Assembly (NCBI GenBank): GCA_031291415.1
Contig: JARLJB010000290.1
Span: forward strand, 101,081 to 165,080
Direction: 5' to 3'
DNA length: 64,000 nt
Source of the DNA: Telmatospirillum sp.
GTDB lineage: Bacteria > Pseudomonadota > Alphaproteobacteria > Rhodospirillales > Magnetospirillaceae
Shown here: positions 43,354 to 51,943 of the stretch, in pieces
Layout of the letters: every line of letters begins with the position of its first letter
How positions within the stretch are numbered: the first letter of the stretch is position 1
Notes under the pieces: model-generated
Seen by the model: the letters and a program-made list of their open reading frames with translations, nothing else
Databases searched by the model: none
Told to the model about the DNA's origin: nothing
Position numbers and translations under genes: made by a program

Positions 43354-44633
43354 TGACGATGCGCTTCGTCTGCCACGGATGCGGGGCGACGGTCGACGCC
43401 GCCCTCGCTCTGCCCTTCCGCTGTCCGCAAGCCGGAGGGCCGGGCGACGACGTCGACCATCTGCTGGTTCCCACCAGCGACGAAGCGTCTTTCGCGCCGG
43501 GCGACGAGGACGATCCCTTCCTACGTTACCGGGGTCTCCTGTCGCCCTATCGGCTGGCCCGCGCCTGGGGATTGTCCGACGCCGCCTGGGTCGACATCGA
43601 AGGGGCCCTGGACGATGCCCTGATCGCCGTTGACGGCCGCGGTTTCCGCCTGACGCCGATCACCTTGCAGCAGGCTCTGGCCGCCGCCGCCGGCTGGCAG
43701 GCTCCGCTGTGGGTCAAGGACGAAACCGGCAATGTCGCCGGTTCGCACAAAGCCCGTCATCTGATGGGCGTCATGCTTTACCTGCGCGTCCTCGACGCCG
43801 CCGGGAAACCGGCCGCCGCCGGGCTCAAGACGCGGCGTCTGGCCATCGCGTCCTGCGGCAACGCCGCGCTGGCCGCCGCGGTGATCGCCCGGGCCGCCGA
43901 CTGGCCCCTGGGCGTCTTCATTCCACCCGACGCCGACGCCAAGGTGGTCTCGCGCCTTAAGGACCTTGGCGCGGCGATCACTGTCTGCCCGCGCCGCGAC
44001 GACGAGACGGGCGACCCCTGCTACAAGGCGTTCCGCCGCGCCGTGGCCGCCGGCGCCATCGCCTTCGGCGTGCAGGGACCCGACAATGGCCTGGCCATCG
44101 AAGGCGGACGCACCCTGGCTTTCGAAATGGCCGAACAGCTTGCCGCCACAAAAGCCGAGATCGAGGAGGTCTTCGTCCAGGTCGGTGGCGGCGCCCTGGC
44201 CAGCGCCTTGATCCAGGGCCTGACGATGGCCGCGCAAGCCGGGATCCTGCCGCGCCTCCCACGCCTGATCGCCGTACAAACGGCCGGCTGCGCCCCCCTG
44301 GCCCGCGCCTGTCAGCGTCTGCGGGGCGTCACCCTGACGGAAGCGGCGCAACACCGTTCCCGCTTCATGTGGCCGTGGGAAACCCCACCCGTCAGCCTCG
44401 CCCACGGCATCCTCGACGACGAAACCTACGACTGGTGGGCGATCGCCGAGGGGATCGAAAGGAGCGGCGGGACGGCCGTCGTCGCCAATGAAGACACCGT
44501 GGTGCGGGCCTCTCGGCTGGCGCGGGAACATACCTATATCGCCGTCTCACCGACGGGCAGTGCCGGCTTGGCCGGACTGTCAGGCATCGCCGCTTGCCCC
44601 GCCGCCGTGATTTTCTCGGGCGTCGAACGATAA
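43353..44633 (+). CDS. Threonine-synthase-like PLP-dependent enzyme, 426 aa
   Basis: The N-terminus has a small possible zinc motif (FVCHGCGATVDA with a later cysteine), as in some threonine synthases. The PLP lysine is in DETGNVAGSHKARHLMG near residue 130. The substrate loop is IASCGNAALAAAV near 168 and the phosphate loop is VQVGGGALASAL near 280. It differs clearly from the preceding PLP enzyme, so the operon encodes two distinct fold-II enzymes in a row. Threonine synthase itself is unlikely in this catabolic setting; beta-elimination or replacement on an amino acid is more likely. It ends the forward operon. Confidence 0.82.
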   Translation: MTMRFVCHGCGATVDAALALPFRCPQAGGPGDDVDHLLVPTSDEASFAPGDEDDPFLRYRGLLSPYRLARAWGLSDAAWVDIEGALDDALIAVDGRGFRLTPITLQQALAAAAGWQAPLWVKDETGNVAGSHKARHLMGVMLYLRVLDAAGKPAAAGLKTRRLAIASCGNAALAAAVIARAADWPLGVFIPPDADAKVVSRLKDLGAAITVCPRRDDETGDPCYKAFRRAVAAGAIAFGVQGPDNGLAIEGGRTLAFEMAEQLAATKAEIEEVFVQVGGGALASALIQGLTMAAQAGILPRLPRLIAVQTAGCAPLARACQRLRGVTLTEAAQHRSRFMWPWETPPVSLAHGILDDETYDWWAIAEGIERSGGTAVVANEDTVVRASRLAREHTYIAVSPTGSAGLAGLSGIAACPAAVIFSGVER

Positions 44634-44916
44634 AGACAGCAGGCGTCGCGCCCAAGCAATACAACCAGAAATACATTGTCCAAGACGGGCTGCCGACAGG
44701 AACTTGATTTGTTTCGATAGACAGCAATTCCCCTCACAAAATCTACTACTTCGATAGATCAGTTCGCCAGGAAATGTGTACCCCCGTCCTCATACGGGGA
44801 CTGTGCATACGAGCGACTCTCAATAGCATCTCCCGTAATGGTTTCCGACCCATGGCAAATCGCATCCCGATCCGTGCGATGGGCGGGACAGCGGATACCG
44901 CACCGGAGAGAGCGCA
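44634..44916. other. Intergenic region before the PAS gene
   Basis: These 283 bases show no gene, clear terminator or operator. They presumably include the promoter of the PAS/MCP pair. Confidence 0.3.
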
Positions 44917-45441
44917 ATGACGCCAGGCATTCGAGCGATGACCGGACGGGAGAGGACCTTTCCCGGGGACGAACTCATTGTCAGCAAAACCGATGACAGG
45001 GGACGGCTGACCTATGTGAACGATATTTTTCTGTCGGTCTCCGGCTACCGCGAAACGGAAGTCATCGGACAACCGCATAATATCGTCCGTCATCCCGACA
45101 CGCCGCGCTGCCTGTTCAAGCTGATGTGGGACACCATCGGCCAGGGTCGGGAGATCTTCGTCTATGTCAACAATCTGGCGAAGAACGGTGACCACTATTG
45201 GGTCTTCGCCCACGTCACGCCCGATCTCGACGACAGCGGGAAAATCGTCGGGTTCCACTCCAACCGTCGCGTCCCGCGCCGGGAAGTAATCGCCGAGTTG
45301 CAGCCACTCTACGACCGCCTGACCAACATTGAACGCAGTAATGCCGACGGCGGCCAAGGTCTTGCCGCCTCGTCACAGCTTCTTGGGGAATTTCTCGCCG
45401 CGAAGGGGAAGAGCTATGCCGAATTTGTCCTCAGTCTCTAA
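44917..45441 (+). CDS. Aer-type PAS domain protein (split aerotaxis sensor)
   Basis: This 174-aa soluble protein is one PAS domain of the Aer class, which binds FAD and reports redox state. [57 protein letters not shown] is nearly a family signature, and [11 protein letters not shown] follows. A short helical tail (about 125-174) ends the protein. In E. coli Aer this domain is fused to the membrane anchor and signalling domain. Here the next gene, overlapping by 26 bases, supplies those parts. The pair therefore probably works as a two-protein aerotaxis receptor. Confidence 0.9.
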   Translation: MTPGIRAMTGRERTFPGDELIVSKTDDRGRLTYVNDIFLSVSGYRETEVIGQPHNIVRHPDTPRCLFKLMWDTIGQGREIFVYVNNLAKNGDHYWVFAHVTPDLDDSGKIVGFHSNRRVPRREVIAELQPLYDRLTNIERSNADGGQGLAASSQLLGEFLAAKGKSYAEFVLSL

Positions 45442-46711
45442 GACGCTGTATTGCACGAAGGCGATCGTGGCGCTTTGCCTGGGACTGGGAATCGCATCGG
45501 CCATTCTCCACCTGTGGGCCGGCTGCGCCGTCGCGGCGACAATCCTTGTCCCAGCCACCATGGCCATGCGTTTCACCAGGCGCGCCAATGACAGCATCGA
45601 GAAAGCCATGCGGGTCTGCCAAGCCGCCGCCCAAGGAAAGCTGGGAGTCCGTATTCATGAAATCCGCGGCACCGGCAACGTCGGCCAGATGTTGCATAAC
45701 ATCAACCGTCTACTCGACCTCACGGAAGCTTTCTGTCGCGAGGCGCAGGCCGCCGTCGAAAAAGCCAACCATCGCCATTACTACCGCAAGATCGTACCGA
45801 CGGGCCTGCGTGGCGACTATGCGCGTTACGCCGCGGTGATCAATGGCTCACTCGAGCTTATGCGTCAGAGAGACGCCGAAGCCTTGGAATTTGCCCAACA
45901 GAACGTCCGCAGCGTCGTTGACGAGGTTCTGGCGACCTCCACCCGATTGCAGTCGAATGCAGGGCGGCTGACGGACAATGCCCTGACCACGGCCGACCAG
46001 GCGTTGTCGTCGGCGGCGGCCTCCGAACAGGCATCGGTGAATGTCCAAACGATCGCCAGCGCCGCCGAACAGCTTGCCGCCTCGTTCGGCGAAATCAATC
46101 GGCAAACCTCGGTCGCCACCGATATCTCCGCGGAAGCCGTTCACTTGGCCGAGCACACCAACCGGACGGTTGGCGAACTGGATGCTGCGGCCCAGCAAAT
46201 CGGCCGGGTTCTTGAGCTGATCCAGGAGATTGCCGGGAAGACCAATCTTCTCGCCTTGAATGCGACGATCGAAGCGGCACGGGCGGGCGACGCCGGCAAA
46301 GGGTTCGCAGTGGTGGCTGGTGAAGTCAAGACTTTGGCCAACCAGACGGCACGCGCCACCGACGAAATCGCCGGCCACGTCACGCAGATCCGCGGCGCCT
46401 CGCGGGCCGCCGCCGAAGCCATCCAGGATATCGCCCGAACGGTGGCCAGAATCCGCGAAACCTCGACAGCCGTCGCCGGCGCGGTGGAGGAACAACACGC
46501 CGTCACGGCGGAGATTTCACGCAATGTCACCGAAGCCGCCGTTGGCACGGAGACAGTCTCCTCAATGGTTGGCAGGATGAAGGATGCGGCCGACGGCACC
46601 AACGACGAGGCCGGCGCCATCGCGACTGCGGCCAGGCATCTTGGGGGAAGAGCGGAAGAACTGCGTCAGCGTGTCGACGCTTTCATCGCCCGGATCACGA
46701 CGACGTCGTAA
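45416..46711 (+). CDS. Methyl-accepting chemotaxis protein, partner of PAS protein
   Basis: This 431-aa receptor has a hydrophobic hairpin at about residues 12-45 ([38 protein letters not shown]), a linker/HAMP-like part and a signalling domain. The conserved CheA/CheW-binding tip is [48 protein letters not shown] near 265-315. There is no periplasmic sensor domain, so input must come from another protein. The PAS gene overlapping its 5' end is the obvious candidate. The start at 45416 has GAAGGGGAAG just upstream; the longer frame is rejected because it lies fully inside the PAS gene. Confidence 0.92.
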   Translation: MPNLSSVSKTLYCTKAIVALCLGLGIASAILHLWAGCAVAATILVPATMAMRFTRRANDSIEKAMRVCQAAAQGKLGVRIHEIRGTGNVGQMLHNINRLLDLTEAFCREAQAAVEKANHRHYYRKIVPTGLRGDYARYAAVINGSLELMRQRDAEALEFAQQNVRSVVDEVLATSTRLQSNAGRLTDNALTTADQALSSAAASEQASVNVQTIASAAEQLAASFGEINRQTSVATDISAEAVHLAEHTNRTVGELDAAAQQIGRVLELIQEIAGKTNLLALNATIEAARAGDAGKGFAVVAGEVKTLANQTARATDEIAGHVTQIRGASRAAAEAIQDIARTVARIRETSTAVAGAVEEQHAVTAEISRNVTEAAVGTETVSSMVGRMKDAADGTNDEAGAIATAARHLGGRAEELRQRVDAFIARITTTS

Positions 46712-46727
46712 CTGGTGCCGGACAGCT

Positions 46728-47384
46728 TTATGGCGCGAACGCCCGGAGCAATCGCGCGACGGCCCTCCGGGCCAACCGTTCCCAGTCTTCTGGCGTCGGC
46801 GTGGCCGTTCCCAGCAAGGCCTGGTAAAACAGATCGCCGCGCAGCAGGCCGATGAACGCCGCGCCGAATTCCTCCGGCTCCCTGATGACGATCGCCTCCG
46901 AGGCGACCAGCCGTTCGACCAGTTGGCGAATGAATGCCACGATCGGGTCGCGGGTCAGAGAATTGTAGATCGTACCGACCTCGGGTCGACGTGCCCCCTC
47001 GGCGATAGAGATGCGCAAAAGCGCCAGGGCCGGCGGCGATCCCATCGCCATCAAGACCCTGGCCGCGCAGTCGGCTAAAGCGTCTTTCGGATCACGACCG
47101 ACGTCGTCGACGATCGACCGCAGATCGGCCATCGTCTGCCGGCACCCCCATTCGAGAAGCGCGTGGAACAGACCGACTTTGTTGTGAAATTTTTCGTAAA
47201 GCGTCGCTTTCGAGGCCCGCGCCCGTCCGGCCACCGCCAGCATGGTCGCCCCGTGGAAACCGCGCTCGGTAAATTCCTCAAACGCCGCGCGAAGAATTTC
47301 GTCCTCCCTCGGATCGCCGACGGCACACCGCTGCTGTCCATCCTCTGTCGATGACGAAAGACAGGCGTCAGAAATCTTTTCCAT
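46728..47384 (-). CDS. TetR-family transcriptional regulator
   Basis: This 218-aa repressor-type protein has an N-terminal helix-turn-helix (about residues 27-72: ILRAAFEEFTERGFHGATMLAVAGRARASKATLYEKFHNKVGLF) and a helical C-terminal ligand domain typical of TetR relatives. The ATG at 47384 has AAGGAG at ideal spacing; the longer reading adds 23 residues that would be translated from the operator region. It diverges from the ABC/LolA-like operon. Two identical-type palindromes lie between them, one exactly in the promoter spacer, so it very probably represses that operon and itself. Confidence 0.93.
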   Translation of the reverse strand: MEKISDACLSSSTEDGQQRCAVGDPREDEILRAAFEEFTERGFHGATMLAVAGRARASKATLYEKFHNKVGLFHALLEWGCRQTMADLRSIVDDVGRDPKDALADCAARVLMAMGSPPALALLRISIAEGARRPEVGTIYNSLTRDPIVAFIRQLVERLVASEAIVIREPEEFGAAFIGLLRGDLFYQALLGTATPTPEDWERLARRAVARLLRAFAP

Positions 47385-47392
47385 CTTGCTCC

Positions 47393-47440
47393 TTGACACA
47401 GTACCGATGGGTACTGCATAACCCAGTACCAATGGGTACT
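47393..47440 (+). promoter_or_regulatory. Promoter with twin TetR operators
   Basis: TTGACA (47393-47398) and GCATAA (47416-47421) are separated by 17 bases. The palindrome AGTACCGATGGGTACT (47400-47415) fills this spacer. A second copy, AGTACCAATGGGTACT (47425-47440), lies 25 bases on, near the expected transcription start. Occupancy would block RNA polymerase. Confidence 0.82.
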
Positions 47441-47472
47441 CAAGCTGTTTCACTTAAAACAGGGAGGATCGC

Positions 47473-48198
47473 TTGGACACGAATCCCGCCTCCACCGTCC
47501 CGGGGCCACAAACCGTGGTGGCTCTCGAGCAGGTGTCGAAGACATACCGGCTGGGCGACGTTGCCGTTCCCGCATTGACATCGGTCACCATGGCCATCAC
47601 CCGTCAACGTTTCACGATGATCGTCGGTCCGTCGGGCAGCGGCAAGACCACCCTGCTCAATCTCATCGGATGCATCGACAGCCCCAGTTCCGGCTGGATC
47701 ACCGCCTGCGGCCAGGACGTGACCACGCTGCCCGACAACGCGCTCACCGACTTCCGGGCCCGCAACATCGCCTTCGTTTTCCAGACCTTCAACCTGTTCC
47801 CGGTCCTGACGGCGTTCGAAAATGTCGAATATCCCCTGCTTCTGCTCGGAATGAAGGCGGCCGAACGGCGAGAGCGCTGTCTGGCCATGCTGGAACAGGT
47901 GGGGCTGGCAGATCAGCGACATCACCGACCAAACCAGCTATCCGGCGGCCAACGCCAGCGCGTCGCCATCGCCAGGGCACTGGTCAAGGCACCGGAAATC
48001 GTGCTGGCCGACGAACCGACCGCCAATCTCGACAGCCGGACCGGCGCGACGATCATCGAACTCATGCGCAAGATCCAACATGAGCAGGCGGTCAGCTTCA
48101 TCTTTTCGACGCACGACCCGCAACTGATCTCCCATGCCGAAGAAACCTTCCTGATCCGCGACGGCCAAGTGGTCGACCATCGCACGGAGGTACGATGA
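47473..48198 (+). CDS. LolD/MacB-type ABC ATPase
   Basis: This 241-aa ATPase drives an FtsX-type (type VII) ABC machine. It has Walker A GPSGSGKTT near residue 53, VFQTFNLFPVLTAFENV, signature LSGGQRQRVAIARAL, Walker B IVLADEPTANLD and the H-loop FSTHDP. The start is a TTG with GGAGG at five-base spacing. It overlaps the permease gene start by four bases. Unlike importers at 7.4 kb, this class moves lipids, lipoproteins or peptides away from the inner membrane or transmits force. Confidence 0.93.
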   Translation: MDTNPASTVPGPQTVVALEQVSKTYRLGDVAVPALTSVTMAITRQRFTMIVGPSGSGKTTLLNLIGCIDSPSSGWITACGQDVTTLPDNALTDFRARNIAFVFQTFNLFPVLTAFENVEYPLLLLGMKAAERRERCLAMLEQVGLADQRHHRPNQLSGGQRQRVAIARALVKAPEIVLADEPTANLDSRTGATIIELMRKIQHEQAVSFIFSTHDPQLISHAEETFLIRDGQVVDHRTEVR

Positions 48199-49601
48199 TG
48201 CTGCTGCTCAAAATCGCTTTTCGCAACGTGCTGCGCAACGCCCGGCGATCCCTGATGACCATGTCGACCGTTGCCATCGGCTTCATGGCCATCACCCTGT
48301 TCGGCGAATTCATGGCCTACATCACCATCGGTTTCCAGACCGGGACGGTGGAACGAAGCGGACATCTTTCGGTTTTCCGCACGGGCTATTTCGATTTCGG
48401 CGCTGGCAATCCGGCCGCCTACGGCATATCCGACTATTCGTCAGTCATCGGCCTGATCAAATCCGATCCGGAGCTGTCGCAGCGATTGGCGGTGGTGACG
48501 CCGACAGTGACGCTGTTCGGCATCGCCGGCAATTTCGACATCGACGCCTCGAAGACCTTTTTCGGCCTGGGTGTCGTGCCCTCCGATCGCGACCGCATGT
48601 TGCAATGGGACGAGTACGGGCTGATGGGCGATCGGCCGCCGCAGCGTTCCGGATTACATGACGACATGGACACGCAAGGTGTCGTCGGCGTCGGCCTGGC
48701 GCGAATCCTGGGACTCTGCCAGGCGCTTGATGTCGCCGATTGCAAGACGCCGCCGAAACCGGCGGCAGCCAAGGTTTCCGCCGCCGACAGTCCGCCCGCC
48801 GTCGACCTCGCCGAATTGGCCAGCCGCGATGTCGATCCAAGCGCCCGGCCCAAAGACGGCGCCAGGATCGATCTGCTGGCGGCCACCGCCGGCGGCGCCC
48901 CCAACGTCATGGCCCTGACGGTGACCAAAGCGGAACGCCAAGGCGTCAAGGAACTGGACGACAATTTCGTCGCCATGCATTTGCAACTGGCCCAGCAGCT
49001 TCTTTATGGTCGCGGCGAACACAAGGCCGTCGCCATCGTCTTGCAACTGCAGCGAAGCGAGGACATGGCGCTGGTGCGGACACGCCTCAATGCTCTGTTC
49101 CACGACAAGGGTCTCGATCTCGAAGTCCGTGACTTCACGGAACTGCAGCCGCAATACAACCAGATCATCGGTCTGTTCGGCGCCATCTTCTCTTTCATCG
49201 CCATTGTCATGGGAATGATCGTACTTTTTACCGTGGTCAACACCATGAGCATGAGTGTCATGGAACGTACCGACGAAATCGGCACAGCCCGCGCCATGGG
49301 CGTTCGCCGTCAGGGAATCCGCAGGCAGTTCCTGCTGGAGGGATGGTTCCTCGGAGCCTTCGGCGCCAGCGCCGGCCTGTTCCTGGCCGATGTGGCGGCT
49401 TTCGGTGTGAATCGTTGTGGCTGGACTTGGACGCCACCCGGGCAATCGGCCGCCATCCCCTTCAGGCTTCTGACCTCCGGCGTCGCGCCGATGATCGCCG
49501 CGGTCTGGCTGGGACTGGTTCTGATCGCCACTATCGCCTCCCTGGTTCCGGCCAATCGTGCCGCCCGGATGGCTGTGGTCGATGCGCTTCGGCATGTATA
49601 A
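48195..49601 (+). CDS. FtsX/LolE-type ABC permease
   Basis: This 468-aa permease has one N-terminal helix (about residues 18-42, MTMSTVAIGFMAITLFGEFMAYI), a large extracytoplasmic region (about 45-325) and three C-terminal helices (about 335-360, 385-410, 430-455) with the FtsX-type segment MSMSVMERTDEIGTARAMGVRRQGIRRQFLLEGWFLG. This is the MacB/LolC/LolE topology. The periplasmic part includes a linker rich in Pro/Ala/Lys near residues 178-205. With the next two genes it probably forms an envelope transport or lipid-trafficking system. Confidence 0.9.
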   Translation: MMLLLKIAFRNVLRNARRSLMTMSTVAIGFMAITLFGEFMAYITIGFQTGTVERSGHLSVFRTGYFDFGAGNPAAYGISDYSSVIGLIKSDPELSQRLAVVTPTVTLFGIAGNFDIDASKTFFGLGVVPSDRDRMLQWDEYGLMGDRPPQRSGLHDDMDTQGVVGVGLARILGLCQALDVADCKTPPKPAAAKVSAADSPPAVDLAELASRDVDPSARPKDGARIDLLAATAGGAPNVMALTVTKAERQGVKELDDNFVAMHLQLAQQLLYGRGEHKAVAIVLQLQRSEDMALVRTRLNALFHDKGLDLEVRDFTELQPQYNQIIGLFGAIFSFIAIVMGMIVLFTVVNTMSMSVMERTDEIGTARAMGVRRQGIRRQFLLEGWFLGAFGASAGLFLADVAAFGVNRCGWTWTPPGQSAAIPFRLLTSGVAPMIAAVWLGLVLIATIASLVPANRAARMAVVDALRHV

Positions 49602-49613
49602 GGAAACACTGCC

Positions 49614-50396
49614 ATGATCAAACCCGCCGCAGTGCTTTTGCTGGCTCTCGCCCTGACCACCACTGCCGTGAGTGCCGAGGAACTCCCGAACGCGCAGGAT
49701 CTGGTCGCCGCCGCCGACAAGGTCCGCAATCCCGGTCAACCATTCCGCGTAACCAGCACATTGACCGAATATGTCGGCGGTTCGGCCCGCGACAAGATGG
49801 TGCTGGTCGTGTTCTCGCGGGAAGACAAGACGAGCGGCCAGTTCAGCAATCTGGTCCGCTATGCCGAACCGGCCCGCGATCAGGGAAAGCTGGTGCTACT
49901 CGATGGCACCAGGATGTGGTTCTACGACCCGGCATCGAAAGCCAGCATCCGCATCTCGCCGCAGCAGCGGCTGATCGGCCAGGCCTCGAACGGCGATGTG
50001 ATGACAGTCAACTTCGCCCACGACTACAAGGCAACCATGGCGAACGCCGAATCGCTTCAGGATGCCGACCACCACCAACGGGACTGCTGGCATCTCGACC
50101 TCGTCGCCGCGACCGCCGACGCCATCTACAGCCGCATCGAATATTGGATCGAGAAAGACAGCGCCCACCCGATCAAAGGAAAATTCTATTCCGACAGCGG
50201 TCGGTTGCTGAAGATTGCCTATTTTCGCAAATATGAAGAGCAATTGGGCGGAGCGCGGCCCACCGAAACCATCATCATCGATGCCGTCGACCCCAATCTG
50301 GTCACCACCATGTCGACCTCCGATTTTCGCCCGACCGACATTCCCGACGCCTGGTTTCAGCGCGACTTCCTGCCGCGCCTGCGCGTGGATCAATAG
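49614..50396 (+). CDS. LolA-like outer-membrane lipoprotein-sorting protein
   Basis: This 260-aa periplasmic protein has a signal peptide (about residues 1-21, ending TAVSAE) and a single LolA-like domain. The segments GQFSNLVRYAEPARDQGKLVLLDGTRMWFYDPASKASIRISPQQRL and SRIEYWIEKDSAHPIKGKFYSDSGRLLKIAYFRKYE fit the LolA-like family found beside MMPL or FtsX transporters. It could carry a lipid or lipidated cargo from the inner-membrane ABC complex across the periplasm. It lies 12 bases after the permease gene and two bases before the next gene. Confidence 0.88.
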   Translation: MIKPAAVLLLALALTTTAVSAEELPNAQDLVAAADKVRNPGQPFRVTSTLTEYVGGSARDKMVLVVFSREDKTSGQFSNLVRYAEPARDQGKLVLLDGTRMWFYDPASKASIRISPQQRLIGQASNGDVMTVNFAHDYKATMANAESLQDADHHQRDCWHLDLVAATADAIYSRIEYWIEKDSAHPIKGKFYSDSGRLLKIAYFRKYEEQLGGARPTETIIIDAVDPNLVTTMSTSDFRPTDIPDAWFQRDFLPRLRVDQ

Positions 50397-50398
50397 CA

Positions 50399-51799
50399 AT
50401 GACGCCGCGACGGTCCCTTCACTTCCTGCTGGCCGGTCTCTGCGCGACGTTCGGCGCGATTGACGCGTGGGGCCAGGAAGACGCCGACCTTCTGATGATT
50501 CCATCGGCGACCATGGAGGACAAAACGCCACCAACCGCGTCGGACGTCAGCACCGCCCATCAGGACAAGATCTTCTCGGAAAACGCGCTGGGCGTTGCCG
50601 GGCGTCGAAATGATCTTGCCGTACCGCTGCCGGCGGGTCGGCAGAACGACGCCCAGGCCCGCAGCAGTATCGATGCCACCCTTCATCGGGACTGGGCCGA
50701 CGGATGGTCGGCCGGTATCAGCGATCGTCTGGCCGTCTCCTGGCGCAACGATGTCGATTTTCCAAGTCATCAGGCGCTCGCCAACGATCTTCGCGAAGCC
50801 TATGTGAGCTGGGAACCATGGACTCGTTCCTATGTGGAAGCCGGACGCATCAATCTGCGCAACGGCATCGCTCTCGGTTTCAATCCGACCGATTTTTTCA
50901 AGACACGCAGCCTGATCGACCAGGCCAGCCTCGATCCCCAGGCCCTGCGTAACAATCGCCTCGGCACCTTCATGGCGCGGGGGCAAAGCCTGTGGGACAG
51001 CGGCTCCATCGCTCTGGCTGTCGCACCGAAGCTGGCCGATGCCTCACCATTGACCACGGCCAGTGACGGCGGCTTCGGAACCAGAAGCGACCATACCAAT
51101 GCGGAAGACCGCTTCCTGGTCAGCCTCACCCAGGATTTGGGTGAGATTTCCCCCGAGGTTCTGGCCTACCGCGAGGCCGGCCGCACCCGCTTCGGCCTCA
51201 ATCTGTCGCATCCGGTTGGCCAAAGCGTCATCATCTATGGCGAATGGGCCGGCGGGCAGCAGGCGTCGGACATCGCCACGGCGATGGCGTTTGCCAAACG
51301 CACAGGGACGTTGCCCGCCTCCGTTCCGACGCCGGGCGACACGGCCTCCCGCTTCCGCAACGATATCGCCGCCGGCATGTCCTGGACCAGCAGCGCCAAG
51401 GTCACGCTCAACCTTGAATATCTTGAGCATCAGGCCGGCATGTCGCGCCAGGATTGGCGGCAGTGGTTCGCCTCCGGCACCGGAAGCACGGCCATGACGG
51501 GCGCGCTTTGGTACATCCGGCGTTTTGCCTCGGACCAGCAATCGCCCTTGTCCCGACGGCAACTGTTCGTCCGCGCCGACTGGACCGACGCGCTTATCAG
51601 CCATCTCGAGTTTTCGGCCTTTGCCTTCGTCAATCTTTACGACGGTTCGTCCCTCGCCCAACTGTCCGCCGCTTACGATCTGTCGGAACGCTGGTCGATG
51701 GGGGCCTATCTGTCAGCCAATCTGGGCGACCGTCGAAGCGAACACGGATCGCTCCCACAATCCGGCAGTCTCACCCTTCAGTTGATTCGCTATTTCTAG
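50399..51799 (+). CDS. Probable outer-membrane beta-barrel protein
   Basis: This 466-aa protein has a signal peptide (about residues 1-25, ending DAWGQE), alternating hydrophobic/polar strands throughout and a C-terminal phenylalanine (LQLIRYF), as required for Bam-dependent barrel insertion. I do not recognise a named family; segments such as REAYVSWEPWTRSYVEAGRINLRNGIALGFNPTDFF recall barrel proteins encoded with RND/FtsX lipid exporters. It closes the TetR-controlled four-gene operon and would complete a path from inner membrane to outer membrane. The barrel is inferred from pattern, not from homology. Confidence 0.8.
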   Translation: MTPRRSLHFLLAGLCATFGAIDAWGQEDADLLMIPSATMEDKTPPTASDVSTAHQDKIFSENALGVAGRRNDLAVPLPAGRQNDAQARSSIDATLHRDWADGWSAGISDRLAVSWRNDVDFPSHQALANDLREAYVSWEPWTRSYVEAGRINLRNGIALGFNPTDFFKTRSLIDQASLDPQALRNNRLGTFMARGQSLWDSGSIALAVAPKLADASPLTTASDGGFGTRSDHTNAEDRFLVSLTQDLGEISPEVLAYREAGRTRFGLNLSHPVGQSVIIYGEWAGGQQASDIATAMAFAKRTGTLPASVPTPGDTASRFRNDIAAGMSWTSSAKVTLNLEYLEHQAGMSRQDWRQWFASGTGSTAMTGALWYIRRFASDQQSPLSRRQLFVRADWTDALISHLEFSAFAFVNLYDGSSLAQLSAAYDLSERWSMGAYLSANLGDRRSEHGSLPQSGSLTLQLIRYF

Positions 51800-51943
51800 G
51801 AAAAACTATTCGATTGAATTTCAGTTGATCCACTCGATTGATTATTATCACGGGCTCTTTGCCTCGACCTCGGGCTGGGCTATTGTTCGGTCGCCGTCCG
51901 TTTCGCGGGTCCGGCGCCATCAACAAAAACCAGGTGTCCAGCC

